Positions 6,993 through 14,976 of a DNA stretch of 48,740 nt are shown piece after piece. The notes beneath the pieces are model-generated. The model was not told the origin of the DNA and ran no database searches. It saw nothing but the letters and a program-made list of their open reading frames with translations. Positions within the stretch are counted from its first letter, which is position 1; every line of letters begins with the position of its first letter. The position numbers and the translations under genes were made by a program. The DNA is from Solobacterium sp. (GTDB taxonomy: Bacteria > Bacillota_I > Bacilli_A > Erysipelotrichales > Erysipelotrichaceae), in NCBI GenBank assembly GCA_017512725.1, contig JAFWEW010000025.1:1-48740 (forward strand), given 5' to 3'.

Positions 6993-9236
6993 ATGGAAAA
7001 GTTTAAGAAAAGTTGGGATTTCCATGGCCGCACGATCACCGTCGAAAACGGGGAGATCGCAAAACAGGCCGGCGGATCGGTTCTGGTCCGCTACGACGAC
7101 ACGGTGGTACTTTCCGCCGCGACAGCAAGTTCTCAGGCGAAGGATACGGATTTCTTTCCCCTGACCGTTGTGTACAACGAAAAGATGTATGCCAAGGGTG
7201 AGATCCCGGGCGGTTTTCTGCGCAGAGAAGGCAGACCGACCGAGCACGCAACCCTGACTGCCCGTCAGATCGACCGTCCGATCCGTCCGCTGTTTGCGGA
7301 AGGATTCCGGAACGAGGTTCAGATTGTAAATACAGTACTTTCCTGTGATCCGGACCGTGATGCCGGCATGACAGCACTGTTTGGTTCCTCCCTGGCACTG
7401 TGTGTTTCCAATATTCCGTTCAATGGTCCGGTAGCCGGTGTCATCATCGGCAAAGTCGATGGCCAGCTGGTCATCAACCCGACCGAAGAGGAAGTCGAAA
7501 ACAGCACCCTCAACCTGACGGTTGCCGGCACAAAAGATGCCATCAACATGGTTGAAGCAGGTGCGAAGGAAGTTTCGGAAGAAGAAATGCTCGAAGCACT
7601 GATGACCGGTCACGCGGCTATCAAAGAGCTCTGTGCGATCCAGGAAGAAGTAATCGCTGCCTGCGCAAAGCCGAAGATGGAAGTTGTTCTCTATGAGATC
7701 AACCCGGCAATCAAAACGTTTATCGATGCCAACGGCAAAGACCGCATCATCGCTGCTGTTTCCACGCATGGCACCAAGGAAGAACGCTATGGTGCAGTCG
7801 AAAAAATGAATGAGGAGATGGTGGAACGTGTTGCCACAGAACTGCAATGGATAAGTGAAAAAGAACTCGACAAGGCAAAACAGCAGGCTCTGGAATACTG
7901 CGTTGAACTTGAGGCGCAGGAAGTCCGCCGTCTGATCTCCGAAGACAAGATCCGTCCGGATGGAAGAAAACTCGATGAGCTGAGACCGCTGAACTCACAG
8001 GTAGATCTTCTGCCGCGTGCACACGGCAGTGCGATGTTCACCCGTGGTGAGACACAGGTTATCTCCGTTACTACACTGGGCCCGCTCGGTGAAGCACAGA
8101 TCATTGAAGACCTGACCAGCCAGACCGAGAAGCGGTTCATGCACCAGTACAACTTCCCGCCGTTCTCCGTCGGTGAAGTCGGCCGCATGGGTTCTCCGGG
8201 AAGAAGAGAAATCGGACACGGTGCGCTTGGTGAGCGTGCGCTTCTGCAGGTACTTCCTTCCAAGGATGAATTCCCGTATACGATCCGTACCTGTGCAGAA
8301 GTTGTTGAGTCCAACGGTTCTTCTTCACAGGCCAGCATCTGCGCCGGCACCATGTCGCTGATGGCGGCAGGTGTCCCGATCAAGGCGATGGTCGCTGGTG
8401 TTGCGATGGGTCTGATTACCGTCGGAGATACGTATTCCATTCTGACGGATATTCAGGGTGTGGAAGACCACTATGGCGATATGGACTTCAAGGTTGCCGG
8501 AACAAGACAGGGCATCACTGCACTGCAGATGGATATCAAGGTTGAAGGCATCTCGGAAACCATTCTGAGAGAAGCACTCGCACAGGCACATAAGGGCCGT
8601 ATGGAGATCCTCGACAACATGGAAACAGCGATCTCTGAACCGAGACCTGATGTCTCGAAATGGGCTCCGAAGTTTGCCGTACTGCATATTCCGACCGACA
8701 AGATCCGTGATGTCATCGGTGCCGGCGGAAAGACGATCAACCAGATCATCGAGGACTGCGATCAGGTCAAGATCGATGTTGAGGAAGACGGAACCATTGC
8801 GATCTATCATATGGACCGTGAGATGATCAACAAGGCGAAGGCAATCATTGAGGATCTGACCCGTGTTGCCAAGGTCGGTGAAGAATACGACGCAACGGTT
8901 ACGGAGATCCGTGACAGCTTCGCATTCGTCAACCTGTTTCAGGGAACCGATGCACTGCTGCACATCTCTGAGATCAGCTGGGAACGCACACCGGATATCA
9001 AGAGTGTTCTGCATGTCGGCGATCCGATCCATGTCAAGGTCATTGCGATCGATGACTCGACCGGAAAGGTGAAAGTCAGTGCCCGTGAGTGCACAGAAAA
9101 ACCGGAAGGCTATGTGGAACCGAAGCGTTCTTCGAGACCTGCCCGTTCTTCGAACCGTCAGAACAACCGGCATTCCGGGGAAGCGTTCAGCTCCTCCAAA
9201 GTAGACCGCCGCGTATTCCGCCGCAGAGAAGAGTAA
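6993..9236 (+). CDS. pnp: Polyribonucleotide nucleotidyltransferase (PNPase)
   Basis: PNPase degrades RNA 3' to 5' by phosphorolysis and is a central part of mRNA turnover. The protein begins with the first RNase PH domain (WDFHGRTITVENGEIAKQAG, then GGFLRREGRPTE). It has the second catalytic core in the middle (SPGRREIGHGALGERAL), a KH domain at about 563-624 (VIGAGGKTINQI) and an S1 domain at about 630-700. At 747 residues it is somewhat longer than the usual 700 or so because of a basic Arg/Ser/Asn-rich tail of about 45 residues, which may bind RNA. The ATG at 6993 gives the normal N-terminus, although the ribosome site is weak. A terminator follows at once. pnp and rpsO are separated here by an insertion of 4.9 kb. 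Confidence 0.97.
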   Translation: MEKFKKSWDFHGRTITVENGEIAKQAGGSVLVRYDDTVVLSAATASSQAKDTDFFPLTVVYNEKMYAKGEIPGGFLRREGRPTEHATLTARQIDRPIRPLFAEGFRNEVQIVNTVLSCDPDRDAGMTALFGSSLALCVSNIPFNGPVAGVIIGKVDGQLVINPTEEEVENSTLNLTVAGTKDAINMVEAGAKEVSEEEMLEALMTGHAAIKELCAIQEEVIAACAKPKMEVVLYEINPAIKTFIDANGKDRIIAAVSTHGTKEERYGAVEKMNEEMVERVATELQWISEKELDKAKQQALEYCVELEAQEVRRLISEDKIRPDGRKLDELRPLNSQVDLLPRAHGSAMFTRGETQVISVTTLGPLGEAQIIEDLTSQTEKRFMHQYNFPPFSVGEVGRMGSPGRREIGHGALGERALLQVLPSKDEFPYTIRTCAEVVESNGSSSQASICAGTMSLMAAGVPIKAMVAGVAMGLITVGDTYSILTDIQGVEDHYGDMDFKVAGTRQGITALQMDIKVEGISETILREALAQAHKGRMEILDNMETAISEPRPDVSKWAPKFAVLHIPTDKIRDVIGAGGKTINQIIEDCDQVKIDVEEDGTIAIYHMDREMINKAKAIIEDLTRVAKVGEEYDATVTEIRDSFAFVNLFQGTDALLHISEISWERTPDIKSVLHVGDPIHVKVIAIDDSTGKVKVSARECTEKPEGYVEPKRSSRPARSSNRQNNRHSGEAFSSSKVDRRVFRRREE

Positions 9237-9249
9237 CCGAATCATAAAA

Positions 9250-9278
9250 GGGGAAGCCGTAAAAAGCTTCTCTTTTTT
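9250..9278 (+). terminator. pnp terminator
   Basis: GGGGAAGC (9250-9257) pairs with GCTTCTCT (9266-9273) with two wobble pairs, followed by T to 9278. Confidence 0.8.
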
Positions 9279-9299
9279 GAATGAAAAACAGAGCGGGAA

Positions 9300-9308
9300 T
9301 GCTAGAAT
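9300..9308 (+). promoter_or_regulatory. Extended -10 promoter giving a leaderless transcript
   Basis: TGC-TAGAAT ends at 9308 and the ATG of the next gene begins at 9315, six bases later. Transcription would start on or beside the A of the start codon, and there is no Shine-Dalgarno sequence. Confidence 0.5.
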
Positions 9309-9314
9309 CAGATT

Positions 9315-9749
9315 ATGTATGACACAAAGGAAGAACGCATCGAACATGCAGGAATGCTGATACGGGAAATTGATCAGATCGGCAGTTCGATCCGTCATGA
9401 ATCGATACGCACAAGGCTGGAAGAAATGAAGCGGAACCTGGCAGATCTCAGGGATACGCAGTATCTGTTTGACAGCGGGGAAAAAGAACTGATCCGTTTA
9501 TATGAACGGTATATGCCGTACTTCATGGATATCCTGAAACAGTATGCCTCTCTTGAGGTTTCCGGGAACTATGATGCGATTCAGAAAAGCCGTTTGCAGC
9601 TGGAACAGACGGTGATCAAGATGAATGAAACCATTCGTGCCATTATCAAAATCCTGCCGCAGGATGAGATCGATGAAGCCAACGCAAGAGCGAGAGCGGA
9701 AGAGCTGCAGCGGATGCTCGAAGAACAGCGCCGCAGTGTGATAAAATAA
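9315..9749 (+). CDS. Helical protein resembling the XpaC family
   Basis: This 144-residue protein is entirely helical and charged, with no signal peptide or membrane segment. Its pattern (LIREIDQIGSSI...RLEEMK...YERYMPYFMDILKQYASLE...QTVIKMNETI) resembles the C-terminal part of XpaC-like proteins, once named for hydrolysis of 5-bromo-4-chloroindolyl phosphate. There the same 'Y-LP--L-LLEKYAEL' motif lies between two helical bundles. The true function of that family is unclear. The N-terminal membrane part of typical XpaC proteins is missing here. The gene starts a probable operon with trmB nine bases later and the lipoprotein gene. Its ATG is six bases after an extended -10 box, which suggests a leaderless message. 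The family assignment is from recall of the motif pattern and is tentative. Confidence 0.55.
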   Translation: MYDTKEERIEHAGMLIREIDQIGSSIRHESIRTRLEEMKRNLADLRDTQYLFDSGEKELIRLYERYMPYFMDILKQYASLEVSGNYDAIQKSRLQLEQTVIKMNETIRAIIKILPQDEIDEANARARAEELQRMLEEQRRSVIK

Positions 9750-9758
9750 GTCAGTCTT

Positions 9759-10409
9759 ATGAGAATGCGCAAAAAGAAATGGGCAGAGCCGTATCTTTCG
9801 GATCACCCCGAAATCGCTCTGAATGACCCTGCTGTATATAAAGGAAAATGGAAACAGCTGTTTGGCTGTGAAACCCTCCATGTCGAGATTGGAATGGGCA
9901 AGGGGGACTATCTTCATCACATGGCCCATGCGTATCCGGATGAAGGATGGGTAGGCATTGAGAAGGACCGCAGTGCTGCTGCGGTAGCCGTACGCAAGCT
10001 TGCGGAATCGGAAGAATTCACCGGTGAAAATGAACGGGTAATCGTCAGTGATGCGGCTGCTCTGACCGAGTGGTTCGCTCCGGGAGAAATCGATGTGATC
10101 CATCTGAATTTCTCTGATCCGTGGCCAAAGACCTACACTCATAAGCGCCGTCTTTCTTCAAAGCAGTTTCTTGAGCGCTACCGTCAGGTTCTGGCAGAAA
10201 ACGGAACGATCCGGATGAAGACCGACAACAAGGGACTGTTTGAAGACAGTGTTCTGTATTTTTTGGAAAATGGATTTACGTTTACGGAATTCTCGGTCGA
10301 TTACCGCAGGACAGAACATCCGGAAGATGCGGTGACGGAATACGAGAGCCGGTTTATGGAACTGGGACAGCCGATCTATCAGTTATGTGCGGCTGTGCGG
10401 GAGAATTAA
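9759..10409 (+). CDS. trmB: tRNA (guanine-N7-)-methyltransferase
   Basis: TrmB uses S-adenosylmethionine to methylate N7 of G46 in the variable loop of tRNAs. The 216-residue product has the full signature: LHVEIGMGKGDYL at about 40-52 is the SAM-binding motif I, NFSDPWPK near residue 125 is the family fingerprint, and TEYESRFMELGQPIYQL near the C-terminus is the substrate-binding end. Length is normal. The start at 9759 has no clear ribosome site and could also be the next ATG at 9765; translation is probably coupled to the gene just before it. The stop codon is directly followed by the ATG of the lipoprotein gene. In Bacillus trmB (ytmQ) lies in the same general region as murC and ccpA. Confidence 0.95.
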   Translation: MRMRKKKWAEPYLSDHPEIALNDPAVYKGKWKQLFGCETLHVEIGMGKGDYLHHMAHAYPDEGWVGIEKDRSAAAVAVRKLAESEEFTGENERVIVSDAAALTEWFAPGEIDVIHLNFSDPWPKTYTHKRRLSSKQFLERYRQVLAENGTIRMKTDNKGLFEDSVLYFLENGFTFTEFSVDYRRTEHPEDAVTEYESRFMELGQPIYQLCAAVREN

Positions 10410-11285
10410 ATGAAGTATTTATTAAAAATAATCGCATCACTCAGTCTGCTTGTTCTGTGGGGATGTGCATCTTATTCCGGAAGCTTTGAAGAAGAGCTGA
10501 ACCGGAGAGTGGAGCGGGCCGTCACCTCTGAAGCGGCCAAGCCGAACTATTCGCACGGTGTCTATTCCTATTATAAGGAACCGCTTGTCGGACGGATCCG
10601 TTCGGAAGAGACAAGCAATACATTTGTGCTGGATAATGTGAAGTTCGTCATGAACCTCAGGATCTCGTCGATCATCAATCAGAAGTACTACAGTGATGTT
10701 AAGGAACAGACCGGTCATGCGGATCTTCAGCCGGCGGCACAAAGCAGCGGAACCTTTCTGGATTACGAAGGAAAAGAACATCCGTTCCAGGTAACCCTGT
10801 ACCGTCTCAATGACAGTATTTATACCTATGCCTCATCGGATCAGGTGGAATTCTTTGCGATCAGCTCAGAACTTGAAGCACTGCAGCTTGCCGAAGCGAT
10901 GATCCGCATGGCGCGTTCGATCCGGGTGGATAATAATGCGGTGATCGCAAACTATTCCAGCCGGCAGACGATCGAATATTCCCGCAAACGCCTGGAACTG
11001 TTCCAGAATATCGTGCCGGAGAACGGCGTGATCGAAGAACTGTTTGAAGGTTATGGCAGCTATGCCGGTCAGGCAGACGGGGAATACTACGGCGATAACT
11101 ACAACGATGATACGGTTGATTCCGGGGATCTTGATTTCTCGCAGGGTGATGAGCAGCTGGACGACTACACGACGCAGAATAAGCCAGCCGCACCTGCGGA
11201 AGAACGGGAAGCGGATTATCTCGAAGAAGGACATGAATATACCGGAGAAGAACTGCCGGAAGGAACAGAGGAACCGACGGAATGA
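10410..11285 (+). CDS. Lipoprotein of unknown function with acidic C-terminus
   Basis: The protein (291 residues) starts with a lipoprotein signal: MKYLLKIIASLSLLVLWGC, with the lipobox LWGC and lipidation at Cys19. It should be anchored on the outer face of the membrane. Residues about 30-190 form a mixed domain beginning EEELNRRVERAVTSEAA, with a YYKEPLVGRI segment, that I do not recognise. The last 75 residues are acidic and low in complexity (GDNYNDDTVDSGDLDFSQ, many E/Y/D). The ATG follows the trmB stop without a gap, so translation is coupled. A sequence-similar role to the lipoprotein at 17581 is not evident. It belongs to the trmB-murC cluster, so an envelope role is reasonable but not shown. 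Confidence 0.75.
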   Translation: MKYLLKIIASLSLLVLWGCASYSGSFEEELNRRVERAVTSEAAKPNYSHGVYSYYKEPLVGRIRSEETSNTFVLDNVKFVMNLRISSIINQKYYSDVKEQTGHADLQPAAQSSGTFLDYEGKEHPFQVTLYRLNDSIYTYASSDQVEFFAISSELEALQLAEAMIRMARSIRVDNNAVIANYSSRQTIEYSRKRLELFQNIVPENGVIEELFEGYGSYAGQADGEYYGDNYNDDTVDSGDLDFSQGDEQLDDYTTQNKPAAPAEEREADYLEEGHEYTGEELPEGTEEPTE

Positions 11286-11362
11286 GATCAGCCTCTTAAC
11301 AACGGAAGCGAAATAGAATAAAATCAATGAGTATATATTTTAGGAATTAAAGGAGATACGCA

Positions 11363-12367
11363 ATGCTGAAGAAATTACAGAATCTCTTGTTTGAAGATGA
11401 AGAACTGGAAGACGAAGAACTCGAAGAAGACGACGAAGAAGCGGAAGAAGAGGAAGTCGTAGTTAAAAAAGAAAAGCCTGCACGCAGAAGACGCGGCAGA
11501 CGTCATGAAGAAGAGGAAACAGAAGAAGTTGTTGAGGAACCTCCGGTTCAGAAGCCGGTCTACCAGGCAAAACCGGAACCCGCTCCGGCCGCAAAGCCGG
11601 TTCTCAAACGGGTGGAAGTGACTCAGGCGATTTCGGTTCCGAAAGCGGAACAGCCTGCACCTCAGGAAGCACCGGCTGTCCGTAAGCCGAATGCCGGATA
11701 CAACAATGCGGCATTCCAGAAGCCGGCAGCTCCTGTTCAGCATGCGACGCCGCGGCCGATTTATGAAAACCGTCCGGCCAAAGAAGCCGCTCCGGTATTC
11801 AAGACACCGGAACCCCAGCCGGCATCTTCCTTTGGTATTTCCGCAGATGATACAGCTGGTGCTGCAGTGAGAACCCAGCCCCGCCGTCCGGAACCGCAGC
11901 CGACCCAGACTGTAAAGCGCCCGGGTGCGGTTTATGAATTCCGTCCGGTCATTTCTCCGATGTTTGGAGTCGATGAAAAGGATATCAATGCGATGGCCTA
12001 CATCGCAAAACCGGAACCGGTGGATGAACCGGATCCGACGCATCATGCGACACAGCTTCTTTCCCCAATCTATGGGGTGAATGAAGGAACACCGGAGGAG
12101 AATAATCCGGCAGTCAATGAGGTTCCGCCGATCCCGAGCTTTGACGGATCTGCCTATCAGCCGCAGCCGCAGCCGGATGAAAACACATTCCCGGAATTCT
12201 CATTGGATGATATTCTCTCGGCTCGGGATGAAGAGTTCACCCGTCAGAACGTGTTCAACAACAACCAGGAATACCGCACACCGGATATCGATGAAACAGC
12301 AGTCATTGATTCCAACCAGTATTCCCCCTATGATCAGCAGACGCTGGACTTTGACCGGAAACGATAA
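11363..12367 (+). CDS. Acidic/proline-rich disordered protein with SP-x-[FY]-G motifs
   Basis: I do not recognise a domain in this 334-residue protein; it looks largely disordered. Residues 11-35 are almost pure Glu/Asp, 40-47 are Arg-rich, and 60-190 are Pro/Ala/Glu-rich linker. The C-terminal third has two copies of a short motif, SPMFGVDE at 198-205 and SPIYGVNE at 234-241, plus SPYD at 321-324. Repeated SP-[IMV]-[FY]-G segments suggest docking sites for a partner protein. There is no signal peptide or membrane segment. The gene has a clear AAAGGAGA ribosome site. It ends two bases before murC, so the two are cotranscribed and a role in cell-wall synthesis or division is an inference from context. 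Similar motif proteins occur, from memory, in Erysipelotrichia and relatives. Confidence 0.75.
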   Translation: MLKKLQNLLFEDEELEDEELEEDDEEAEEEEVVVKKEKPARRRRGRRHEEEETEEVVEEPPVQKPVYQAKPEPAPAAKPVLKRVEVTQAISVPKAEQPAPQEAPAVRKPNAGYNNAAFQKPAAPVQHATPRPIYENRPAKEAAPVFKTPEPQPASSFGISADDTAGAAVRTQPRRPEPQPTQTVKRPGAVYEFRPVISPMFGVDEKDINAMAYIAKPEPVDEPDPTHHATQLLSPIYGVNEGTPEENNPAVNEVPPIPSFDGSAYQPQPQPDENTFPEFSLDDILSARDEEFTRQNVFNNNQEYRTPDIDETAVIDSNQYSPYDQQTLDFDRKR

Positions 12368-12369
12368 TC

Positions 12370-13686
12370 ATGTATTACTTTATAGGAATTAAAGGGACAG
12401 GCATGGCAGCACTTGCCTGTCTCCTTGACGATTTAGGGGAAGAAGTGATGGGAAGCGATCTTTCCAGACACTTTTTTCCGGAAGATGAGCTGCGCAGAAG
12501 AGGAATCCGAATTGTTGATTTTGATCCTGCGAATATTCAGGACAACATGCATGTCATCATTGGGAATGCCTTTCTGGAGGATTTCCCTGAGGTGGCGGCA
12601 GCACGCGCCAATCCGACCTGCACCTGTCAGCGTTACCATGAGTTTGTCGGAACGTTTATCCGCAATTACACTACGATTGCCGCAGCCGGATCGCATGGCA
12701 AGACCACGACGACCGGTATGCTTGCGTGCATGATGCAGGAAGCCGGTGAGACCGGCTGGCTGATCGGCGACGGCGGCGGGCATGTAACAAAGACCACGAA
12801 ATACTTCTGCCTGGAGGCGGATGAGTTTCAGCGTCATTTTCTGGAGTATTATCCGGAATACGCGATCATTACCAATGTGGAAATCGATCACGTCGACTAT
12901 TTCAAAGATGAGGCGGATTACCGCAGTTCCTATGAGGCCTTCTCCAATCAGATATCCAAGGCACTGGTGATCTGGGGAGAAGATTCCGAAGCCAGAAAGC
13001 TGAAACTTTCCGACAATGTGCCGCACTACTGGTACGGCGAGTCGGAAGACGACGATTTCCAGGCAGTCGATATCGAAGAGACTTCACAGGGCATGACCTA
13101 CAGCATTCTCTTCAACGGGGTAAAGCATGGACCGTTCCATCTGCCGTTTGTCGGCCATCATCTGCTTTTGAACAGTATGGCCTGCGCTGCCGTCGGAATT
13201 CTGGAAGGCATGAGCGATGAAGCGATCGAGCGCGGACTTTCTCAATTTAAAGGGAGAAAGCGCCGCTTTGTGATCGAGGAAGCAGGGGAGAACATCTTCG
13301 TGGATGACTATGCACATCATCCGACCGAAGTTGCGGTTACTCTGGATGCCGCAAGAAAACGCTATCCGGACAAAAAGATCACGGCTGTATTCAAGCCGCA
13401 CCGGGCCAGCCGGGTGAAATACTTTGCGGAGGATTTTGCCAAAGCTCTGCAGAAAGCAGACCGGATCTTCCTGCTGGATTTTACCTCCATTGATGACAAG
13501 CAGGACGGGACGGATATTGATATCACTTATCTGCAGGAACGTACACCCGGTTCGATCGTCATCGATGAAGAGGACCACGGCGCAAAGGTACTGGCTGAGG
13601 AACATCCTTCCTGCTATGTATTCATGAGTTCAAAAGATATCTATGAACTCAAGGACAAGGTAAAAGACCTTCTGAATAAGGATTAA
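12370..13686 (+). CDS. murC: UDP-N-acetylmuramate--L-alanine ligase
   Basis: MurC adds L-alanine to UDP-MurNAc with ATP, the first step of the peptidoglycan stem peptide, in the cytoplasm. The 438-residue protein has the N-terminal dinucleotide-type loop (FIGIKGTGMAALA), the ATP-binding P-loop AGSHGKTTTTGM near residue 107, the LEADEFQRHFL segment and NVEIDHVDYF for metal and ATP. It also has the family motif VDDYAHHPTEV and the C-terminal FKPHRASRV. All core residues are present and the length is typical. It directly follows the acidic SP-motif gene and is ended by a terminator. The order murC-ytxG-ytxH-ccpA matches Bacillus subtilis as I recall it, which strengthens the calls on both sides. 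Confidence 0.95.
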   Translation: MYYFIGIKGTGMAALACLLDDLGEEVMGSDLSRHFFPEDELRRRGIRIVDFDPANIQDNMHVIIGNAFLEDFPEVAAARANPTCTCQRYHEFVGTFIRNYTTIAAAGSHGKTTTTGMLACMMQEAGETGWLIGDGGGHVTKTTKYFCLEADEFQRHFLEYYPEYAIITNVEIDHVDYFKDEADYRSSYEAFSNQISKALVIWGEDSEARKLKLSDNVPHYWYGESEDDDFQAVDIEETSQGMTYSILFNGVKHGPFHLPFVGHHLLLNSMACAAVGILEGMSDEAIERGLSQFKGRKRRFVIEEAGENIFVDDYAHHPTEVAVTLDAARKRYPDKKITAVFKPHRASRVKYFAEDFAKALQKADRIFLLDFTSIDDKQDGTDIDITYLQERTPGSIVIDEEDHGAKVLAEEHPSCYVFMSSKDIYELKDKVKDLLNKD

Positions 13687-13720
13687 GAAACAGGGCATGG
13701 ACGACATGTCCTTGTTTTTT
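13687..13720 (+). terminator. murC terminator
   Basis: AACAGGGCATG and CATGTCCTTGTT form a long stem with one bulge, loop GACGA, then a T run to 13720. Confidence 0.85.
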
Positions 13721-13729
13721 AGCGAAAAA

Positions 13730-13743
13730 AGATAGCGCTATCA
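13730..13743. promoter_or_regulatory. cre-like palindrome, candidate CcpA site
   Basis: AGATAGCGCTATCA contains the perfect 12-bp palindrome GATAGCGCTATC (13731-13742) flanked by A6 and T6. It matches the catabolite-responsive element form TGAAAGCGCTTTCA at 11 of 14 positions, including the central AGCGCT. It lies just upstream of the -35 box of the operon that ends with ccpA. Confidence 0.55.
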
Positions 13744-13750
13744 TTTTTTA

Positions 13751-13778
13751 TTGAAACATTTTCATTTAACGATATAAT
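13751..13778 (+). promoter_or_regulatory. Promoter of the ytxG-ytxH-ccpA operon
   Basis: TTGAAA (13751-13756), 16-bp spacer, TATAAT (13773-13778): a strong vegetative promoter, with the cre-like palindrome ending seven bases before it. Confidence 0.8.
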
Positions 13779-13801
13779 TTTGTGTATACGAGGTGATGAT
13801 A

Positions 13802-14197
13802 ATGATTGATTCTCTGCTTGTTTCTTTAGGGGCTGTCTGTGCACAACTCCTGCCAATTTTAGGTGCGCTGGCACTGGTATTTCTGTGTATCGTACTGAAG
13901 CGTCTCGCGGATGTGATGGGTGAACTTACCAGAACGGTCAAGAATCTGGACCCTGCGGTCAAATCGGTCAATGACAGTATGGTAAAGATCCAGGCACCGC
14001 TTGATACCGTCGTCAAGTACAGCCATACCCTGGATGACGTACATGACAAGACCGTTGATTCCGTCGGCAAAGTGGCAGAATCCCTGAGCGACAGCGTGGA
14101 AAAAGTAAAAGATTTTGTGGTTGAAAAAATCAAGGATGTGGATCCGTATGATGAGGTCCGTCCTGCAAGTGAAGAGGAAATTCAGGAGGCTAAATAA
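13802..14197 (+). CDS. ytxG: DUF948-family membrane protein (YtxG-like)
   Basis: The 131-residue protein has one N-terminal membrane helix (about 4-31), followed by a long amphipathic cytoplasmic helix with the repeated pattern of DUF948 proteins (LKRLADVMGELTRTVKNLD, then VNDSMVKIQAPLDTVVKYS). In Bacillus ytxG lies between murC and ytxH upstream of ccpA, exactly as here; it is known there as a general-stress gene of unclear function. The start at 13802 is chosen because GAGG (13790-13793) lies eight bases upstream; GTG at 13793 and ATG at 13796 overlap the ribosome site. The ytxH ribosome site AGGAGG lies within the last codons of this gene. Confidence 0.8.
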   Translation: MIDSLLVSLGAVCAQLLPILGALALVFLCIVLKRLADVMGELTRTVKNLDPAVKSVNDSMVKIQAPLDTVVKYSHTLDDVHDKTVDSVGKVAESLSDSVEKVKDFVVEKIKDVDPYDEVRPASEEEIQEAK

Positions 14198-14199
14198 TC

Positions 14200-14937
14200 A
14201 TGAGCGAAGAAAACAAAACACCGGATGAAGTATTTGAAGACGTAAAAAAGGAAGCGGAAGAAGCGGCCGAAAACCTCAAGAAGGGGCTGGCGGATGCGAT
14301 GGATACCATAAAGGATAATTCGTCCGAACCGATCCAGTCGATCGAAAAAACAGTTGAGGACCTGAAGAAAAAGATTCAGAACCTTTCTTCGGAAGAAAAC
14401 GGGGAAAGCAAGCCGGGCATTGATCTCAAGCTGAGTGAAGAAAATAAGGAAAAGATTGAAACGATCAAGAACAACACGATCAATACCGTGAATGAGACCA
14501 TCGGCCAGGCAAAGAAGGCTGCACAGGATATGACCAACAAAGAAGAACTGAGCAAGACGCTCGAATATCTGAAGGCCAATGCCATGAAGGCAGTTGATAC
14601 GGCAAAAGAAACCATCAGCAATCTTATGGAAAATGCCGATGTCAAGAAGACGATTGATTCCGCGGAATCCATGGTCAAGGAGTTCGGTGAAAAGACGTCC
14701 AAGACGATCGAAGGCTTCCTGCCGGAAGATAAAAAGGAATCGATCCGCAAAGGCCTGGAACAGGCAGGCGAAGCAGTCAGTGAAACGGTTGACAAGACAT
14801 CCAAGGCAATCGATGAGTTTGTAAAGAAGCCTGAGGTTCAGGATACGATTGAAAAGACAGTAACCGGCGCAAAGGATCTTGCGAACAAGGGTGCTGAAAT
14901 GATTAAGGACCTGTTGGATAAAGACGAACAGAAATAA
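14200..14937 (+). CDS. YtxH-position amphipathic helical protein
   Basis: This 245-residue protein is almost wholly Glu/Lys-rich amphipathic helix with a period near eleven residues (KKAAQDM, KETISNLMENADV, SKTIEGFLPED, SKAIDEFV), like LEA or apolipoprotein repeats. There is no signal peptide or hydrophobic anchor, unlike classical YtxH, which has an N-terminal glycine-rich membrane segment. It starts two bases after ytxG with AGGAGG ten bases upstream. Position and style suggest it is the functional counterpart of YtxH, but homology is not certain. It may associate with the membrane or with the YtxG helix by coiled-coil contacts. The ccpA gene follows 39 bp later on the same transcript. Confidence 0.7.
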   Translation: MSEENKTPDEVFEDVKKEAEEAAENLKKGLADAMDTIKDNSSEPIQSIEKTVEDLKKKIQNLSSEENGESKPGIDLKLSEENKEKIETIKNNTINTVNETIGQAKKAAQDMTNKEELSKTLEYLKANAMKAVDTAKETISNLMENADVKKTIDSAESMVKEFGEKTSKTIEGFLPEDKKESIRKGLEQAGEAVSETVDKTSKAIDEFVKKPEVQDTIEKTVTGAKDLANKGAEMIKDLLDKDEQK

Positions 14938-14976
14938 TCGGATCAGGCGGTATTGCCGTACCGGAACAGGGGATGA

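Noticed and set aside
8325-9398. 357-codon minus-strand frame opposite pnp
   Set aside because: Fully antisense to the conserved KH-S1 half of PNPase; no promoter, ribosome site or recognisable motif.
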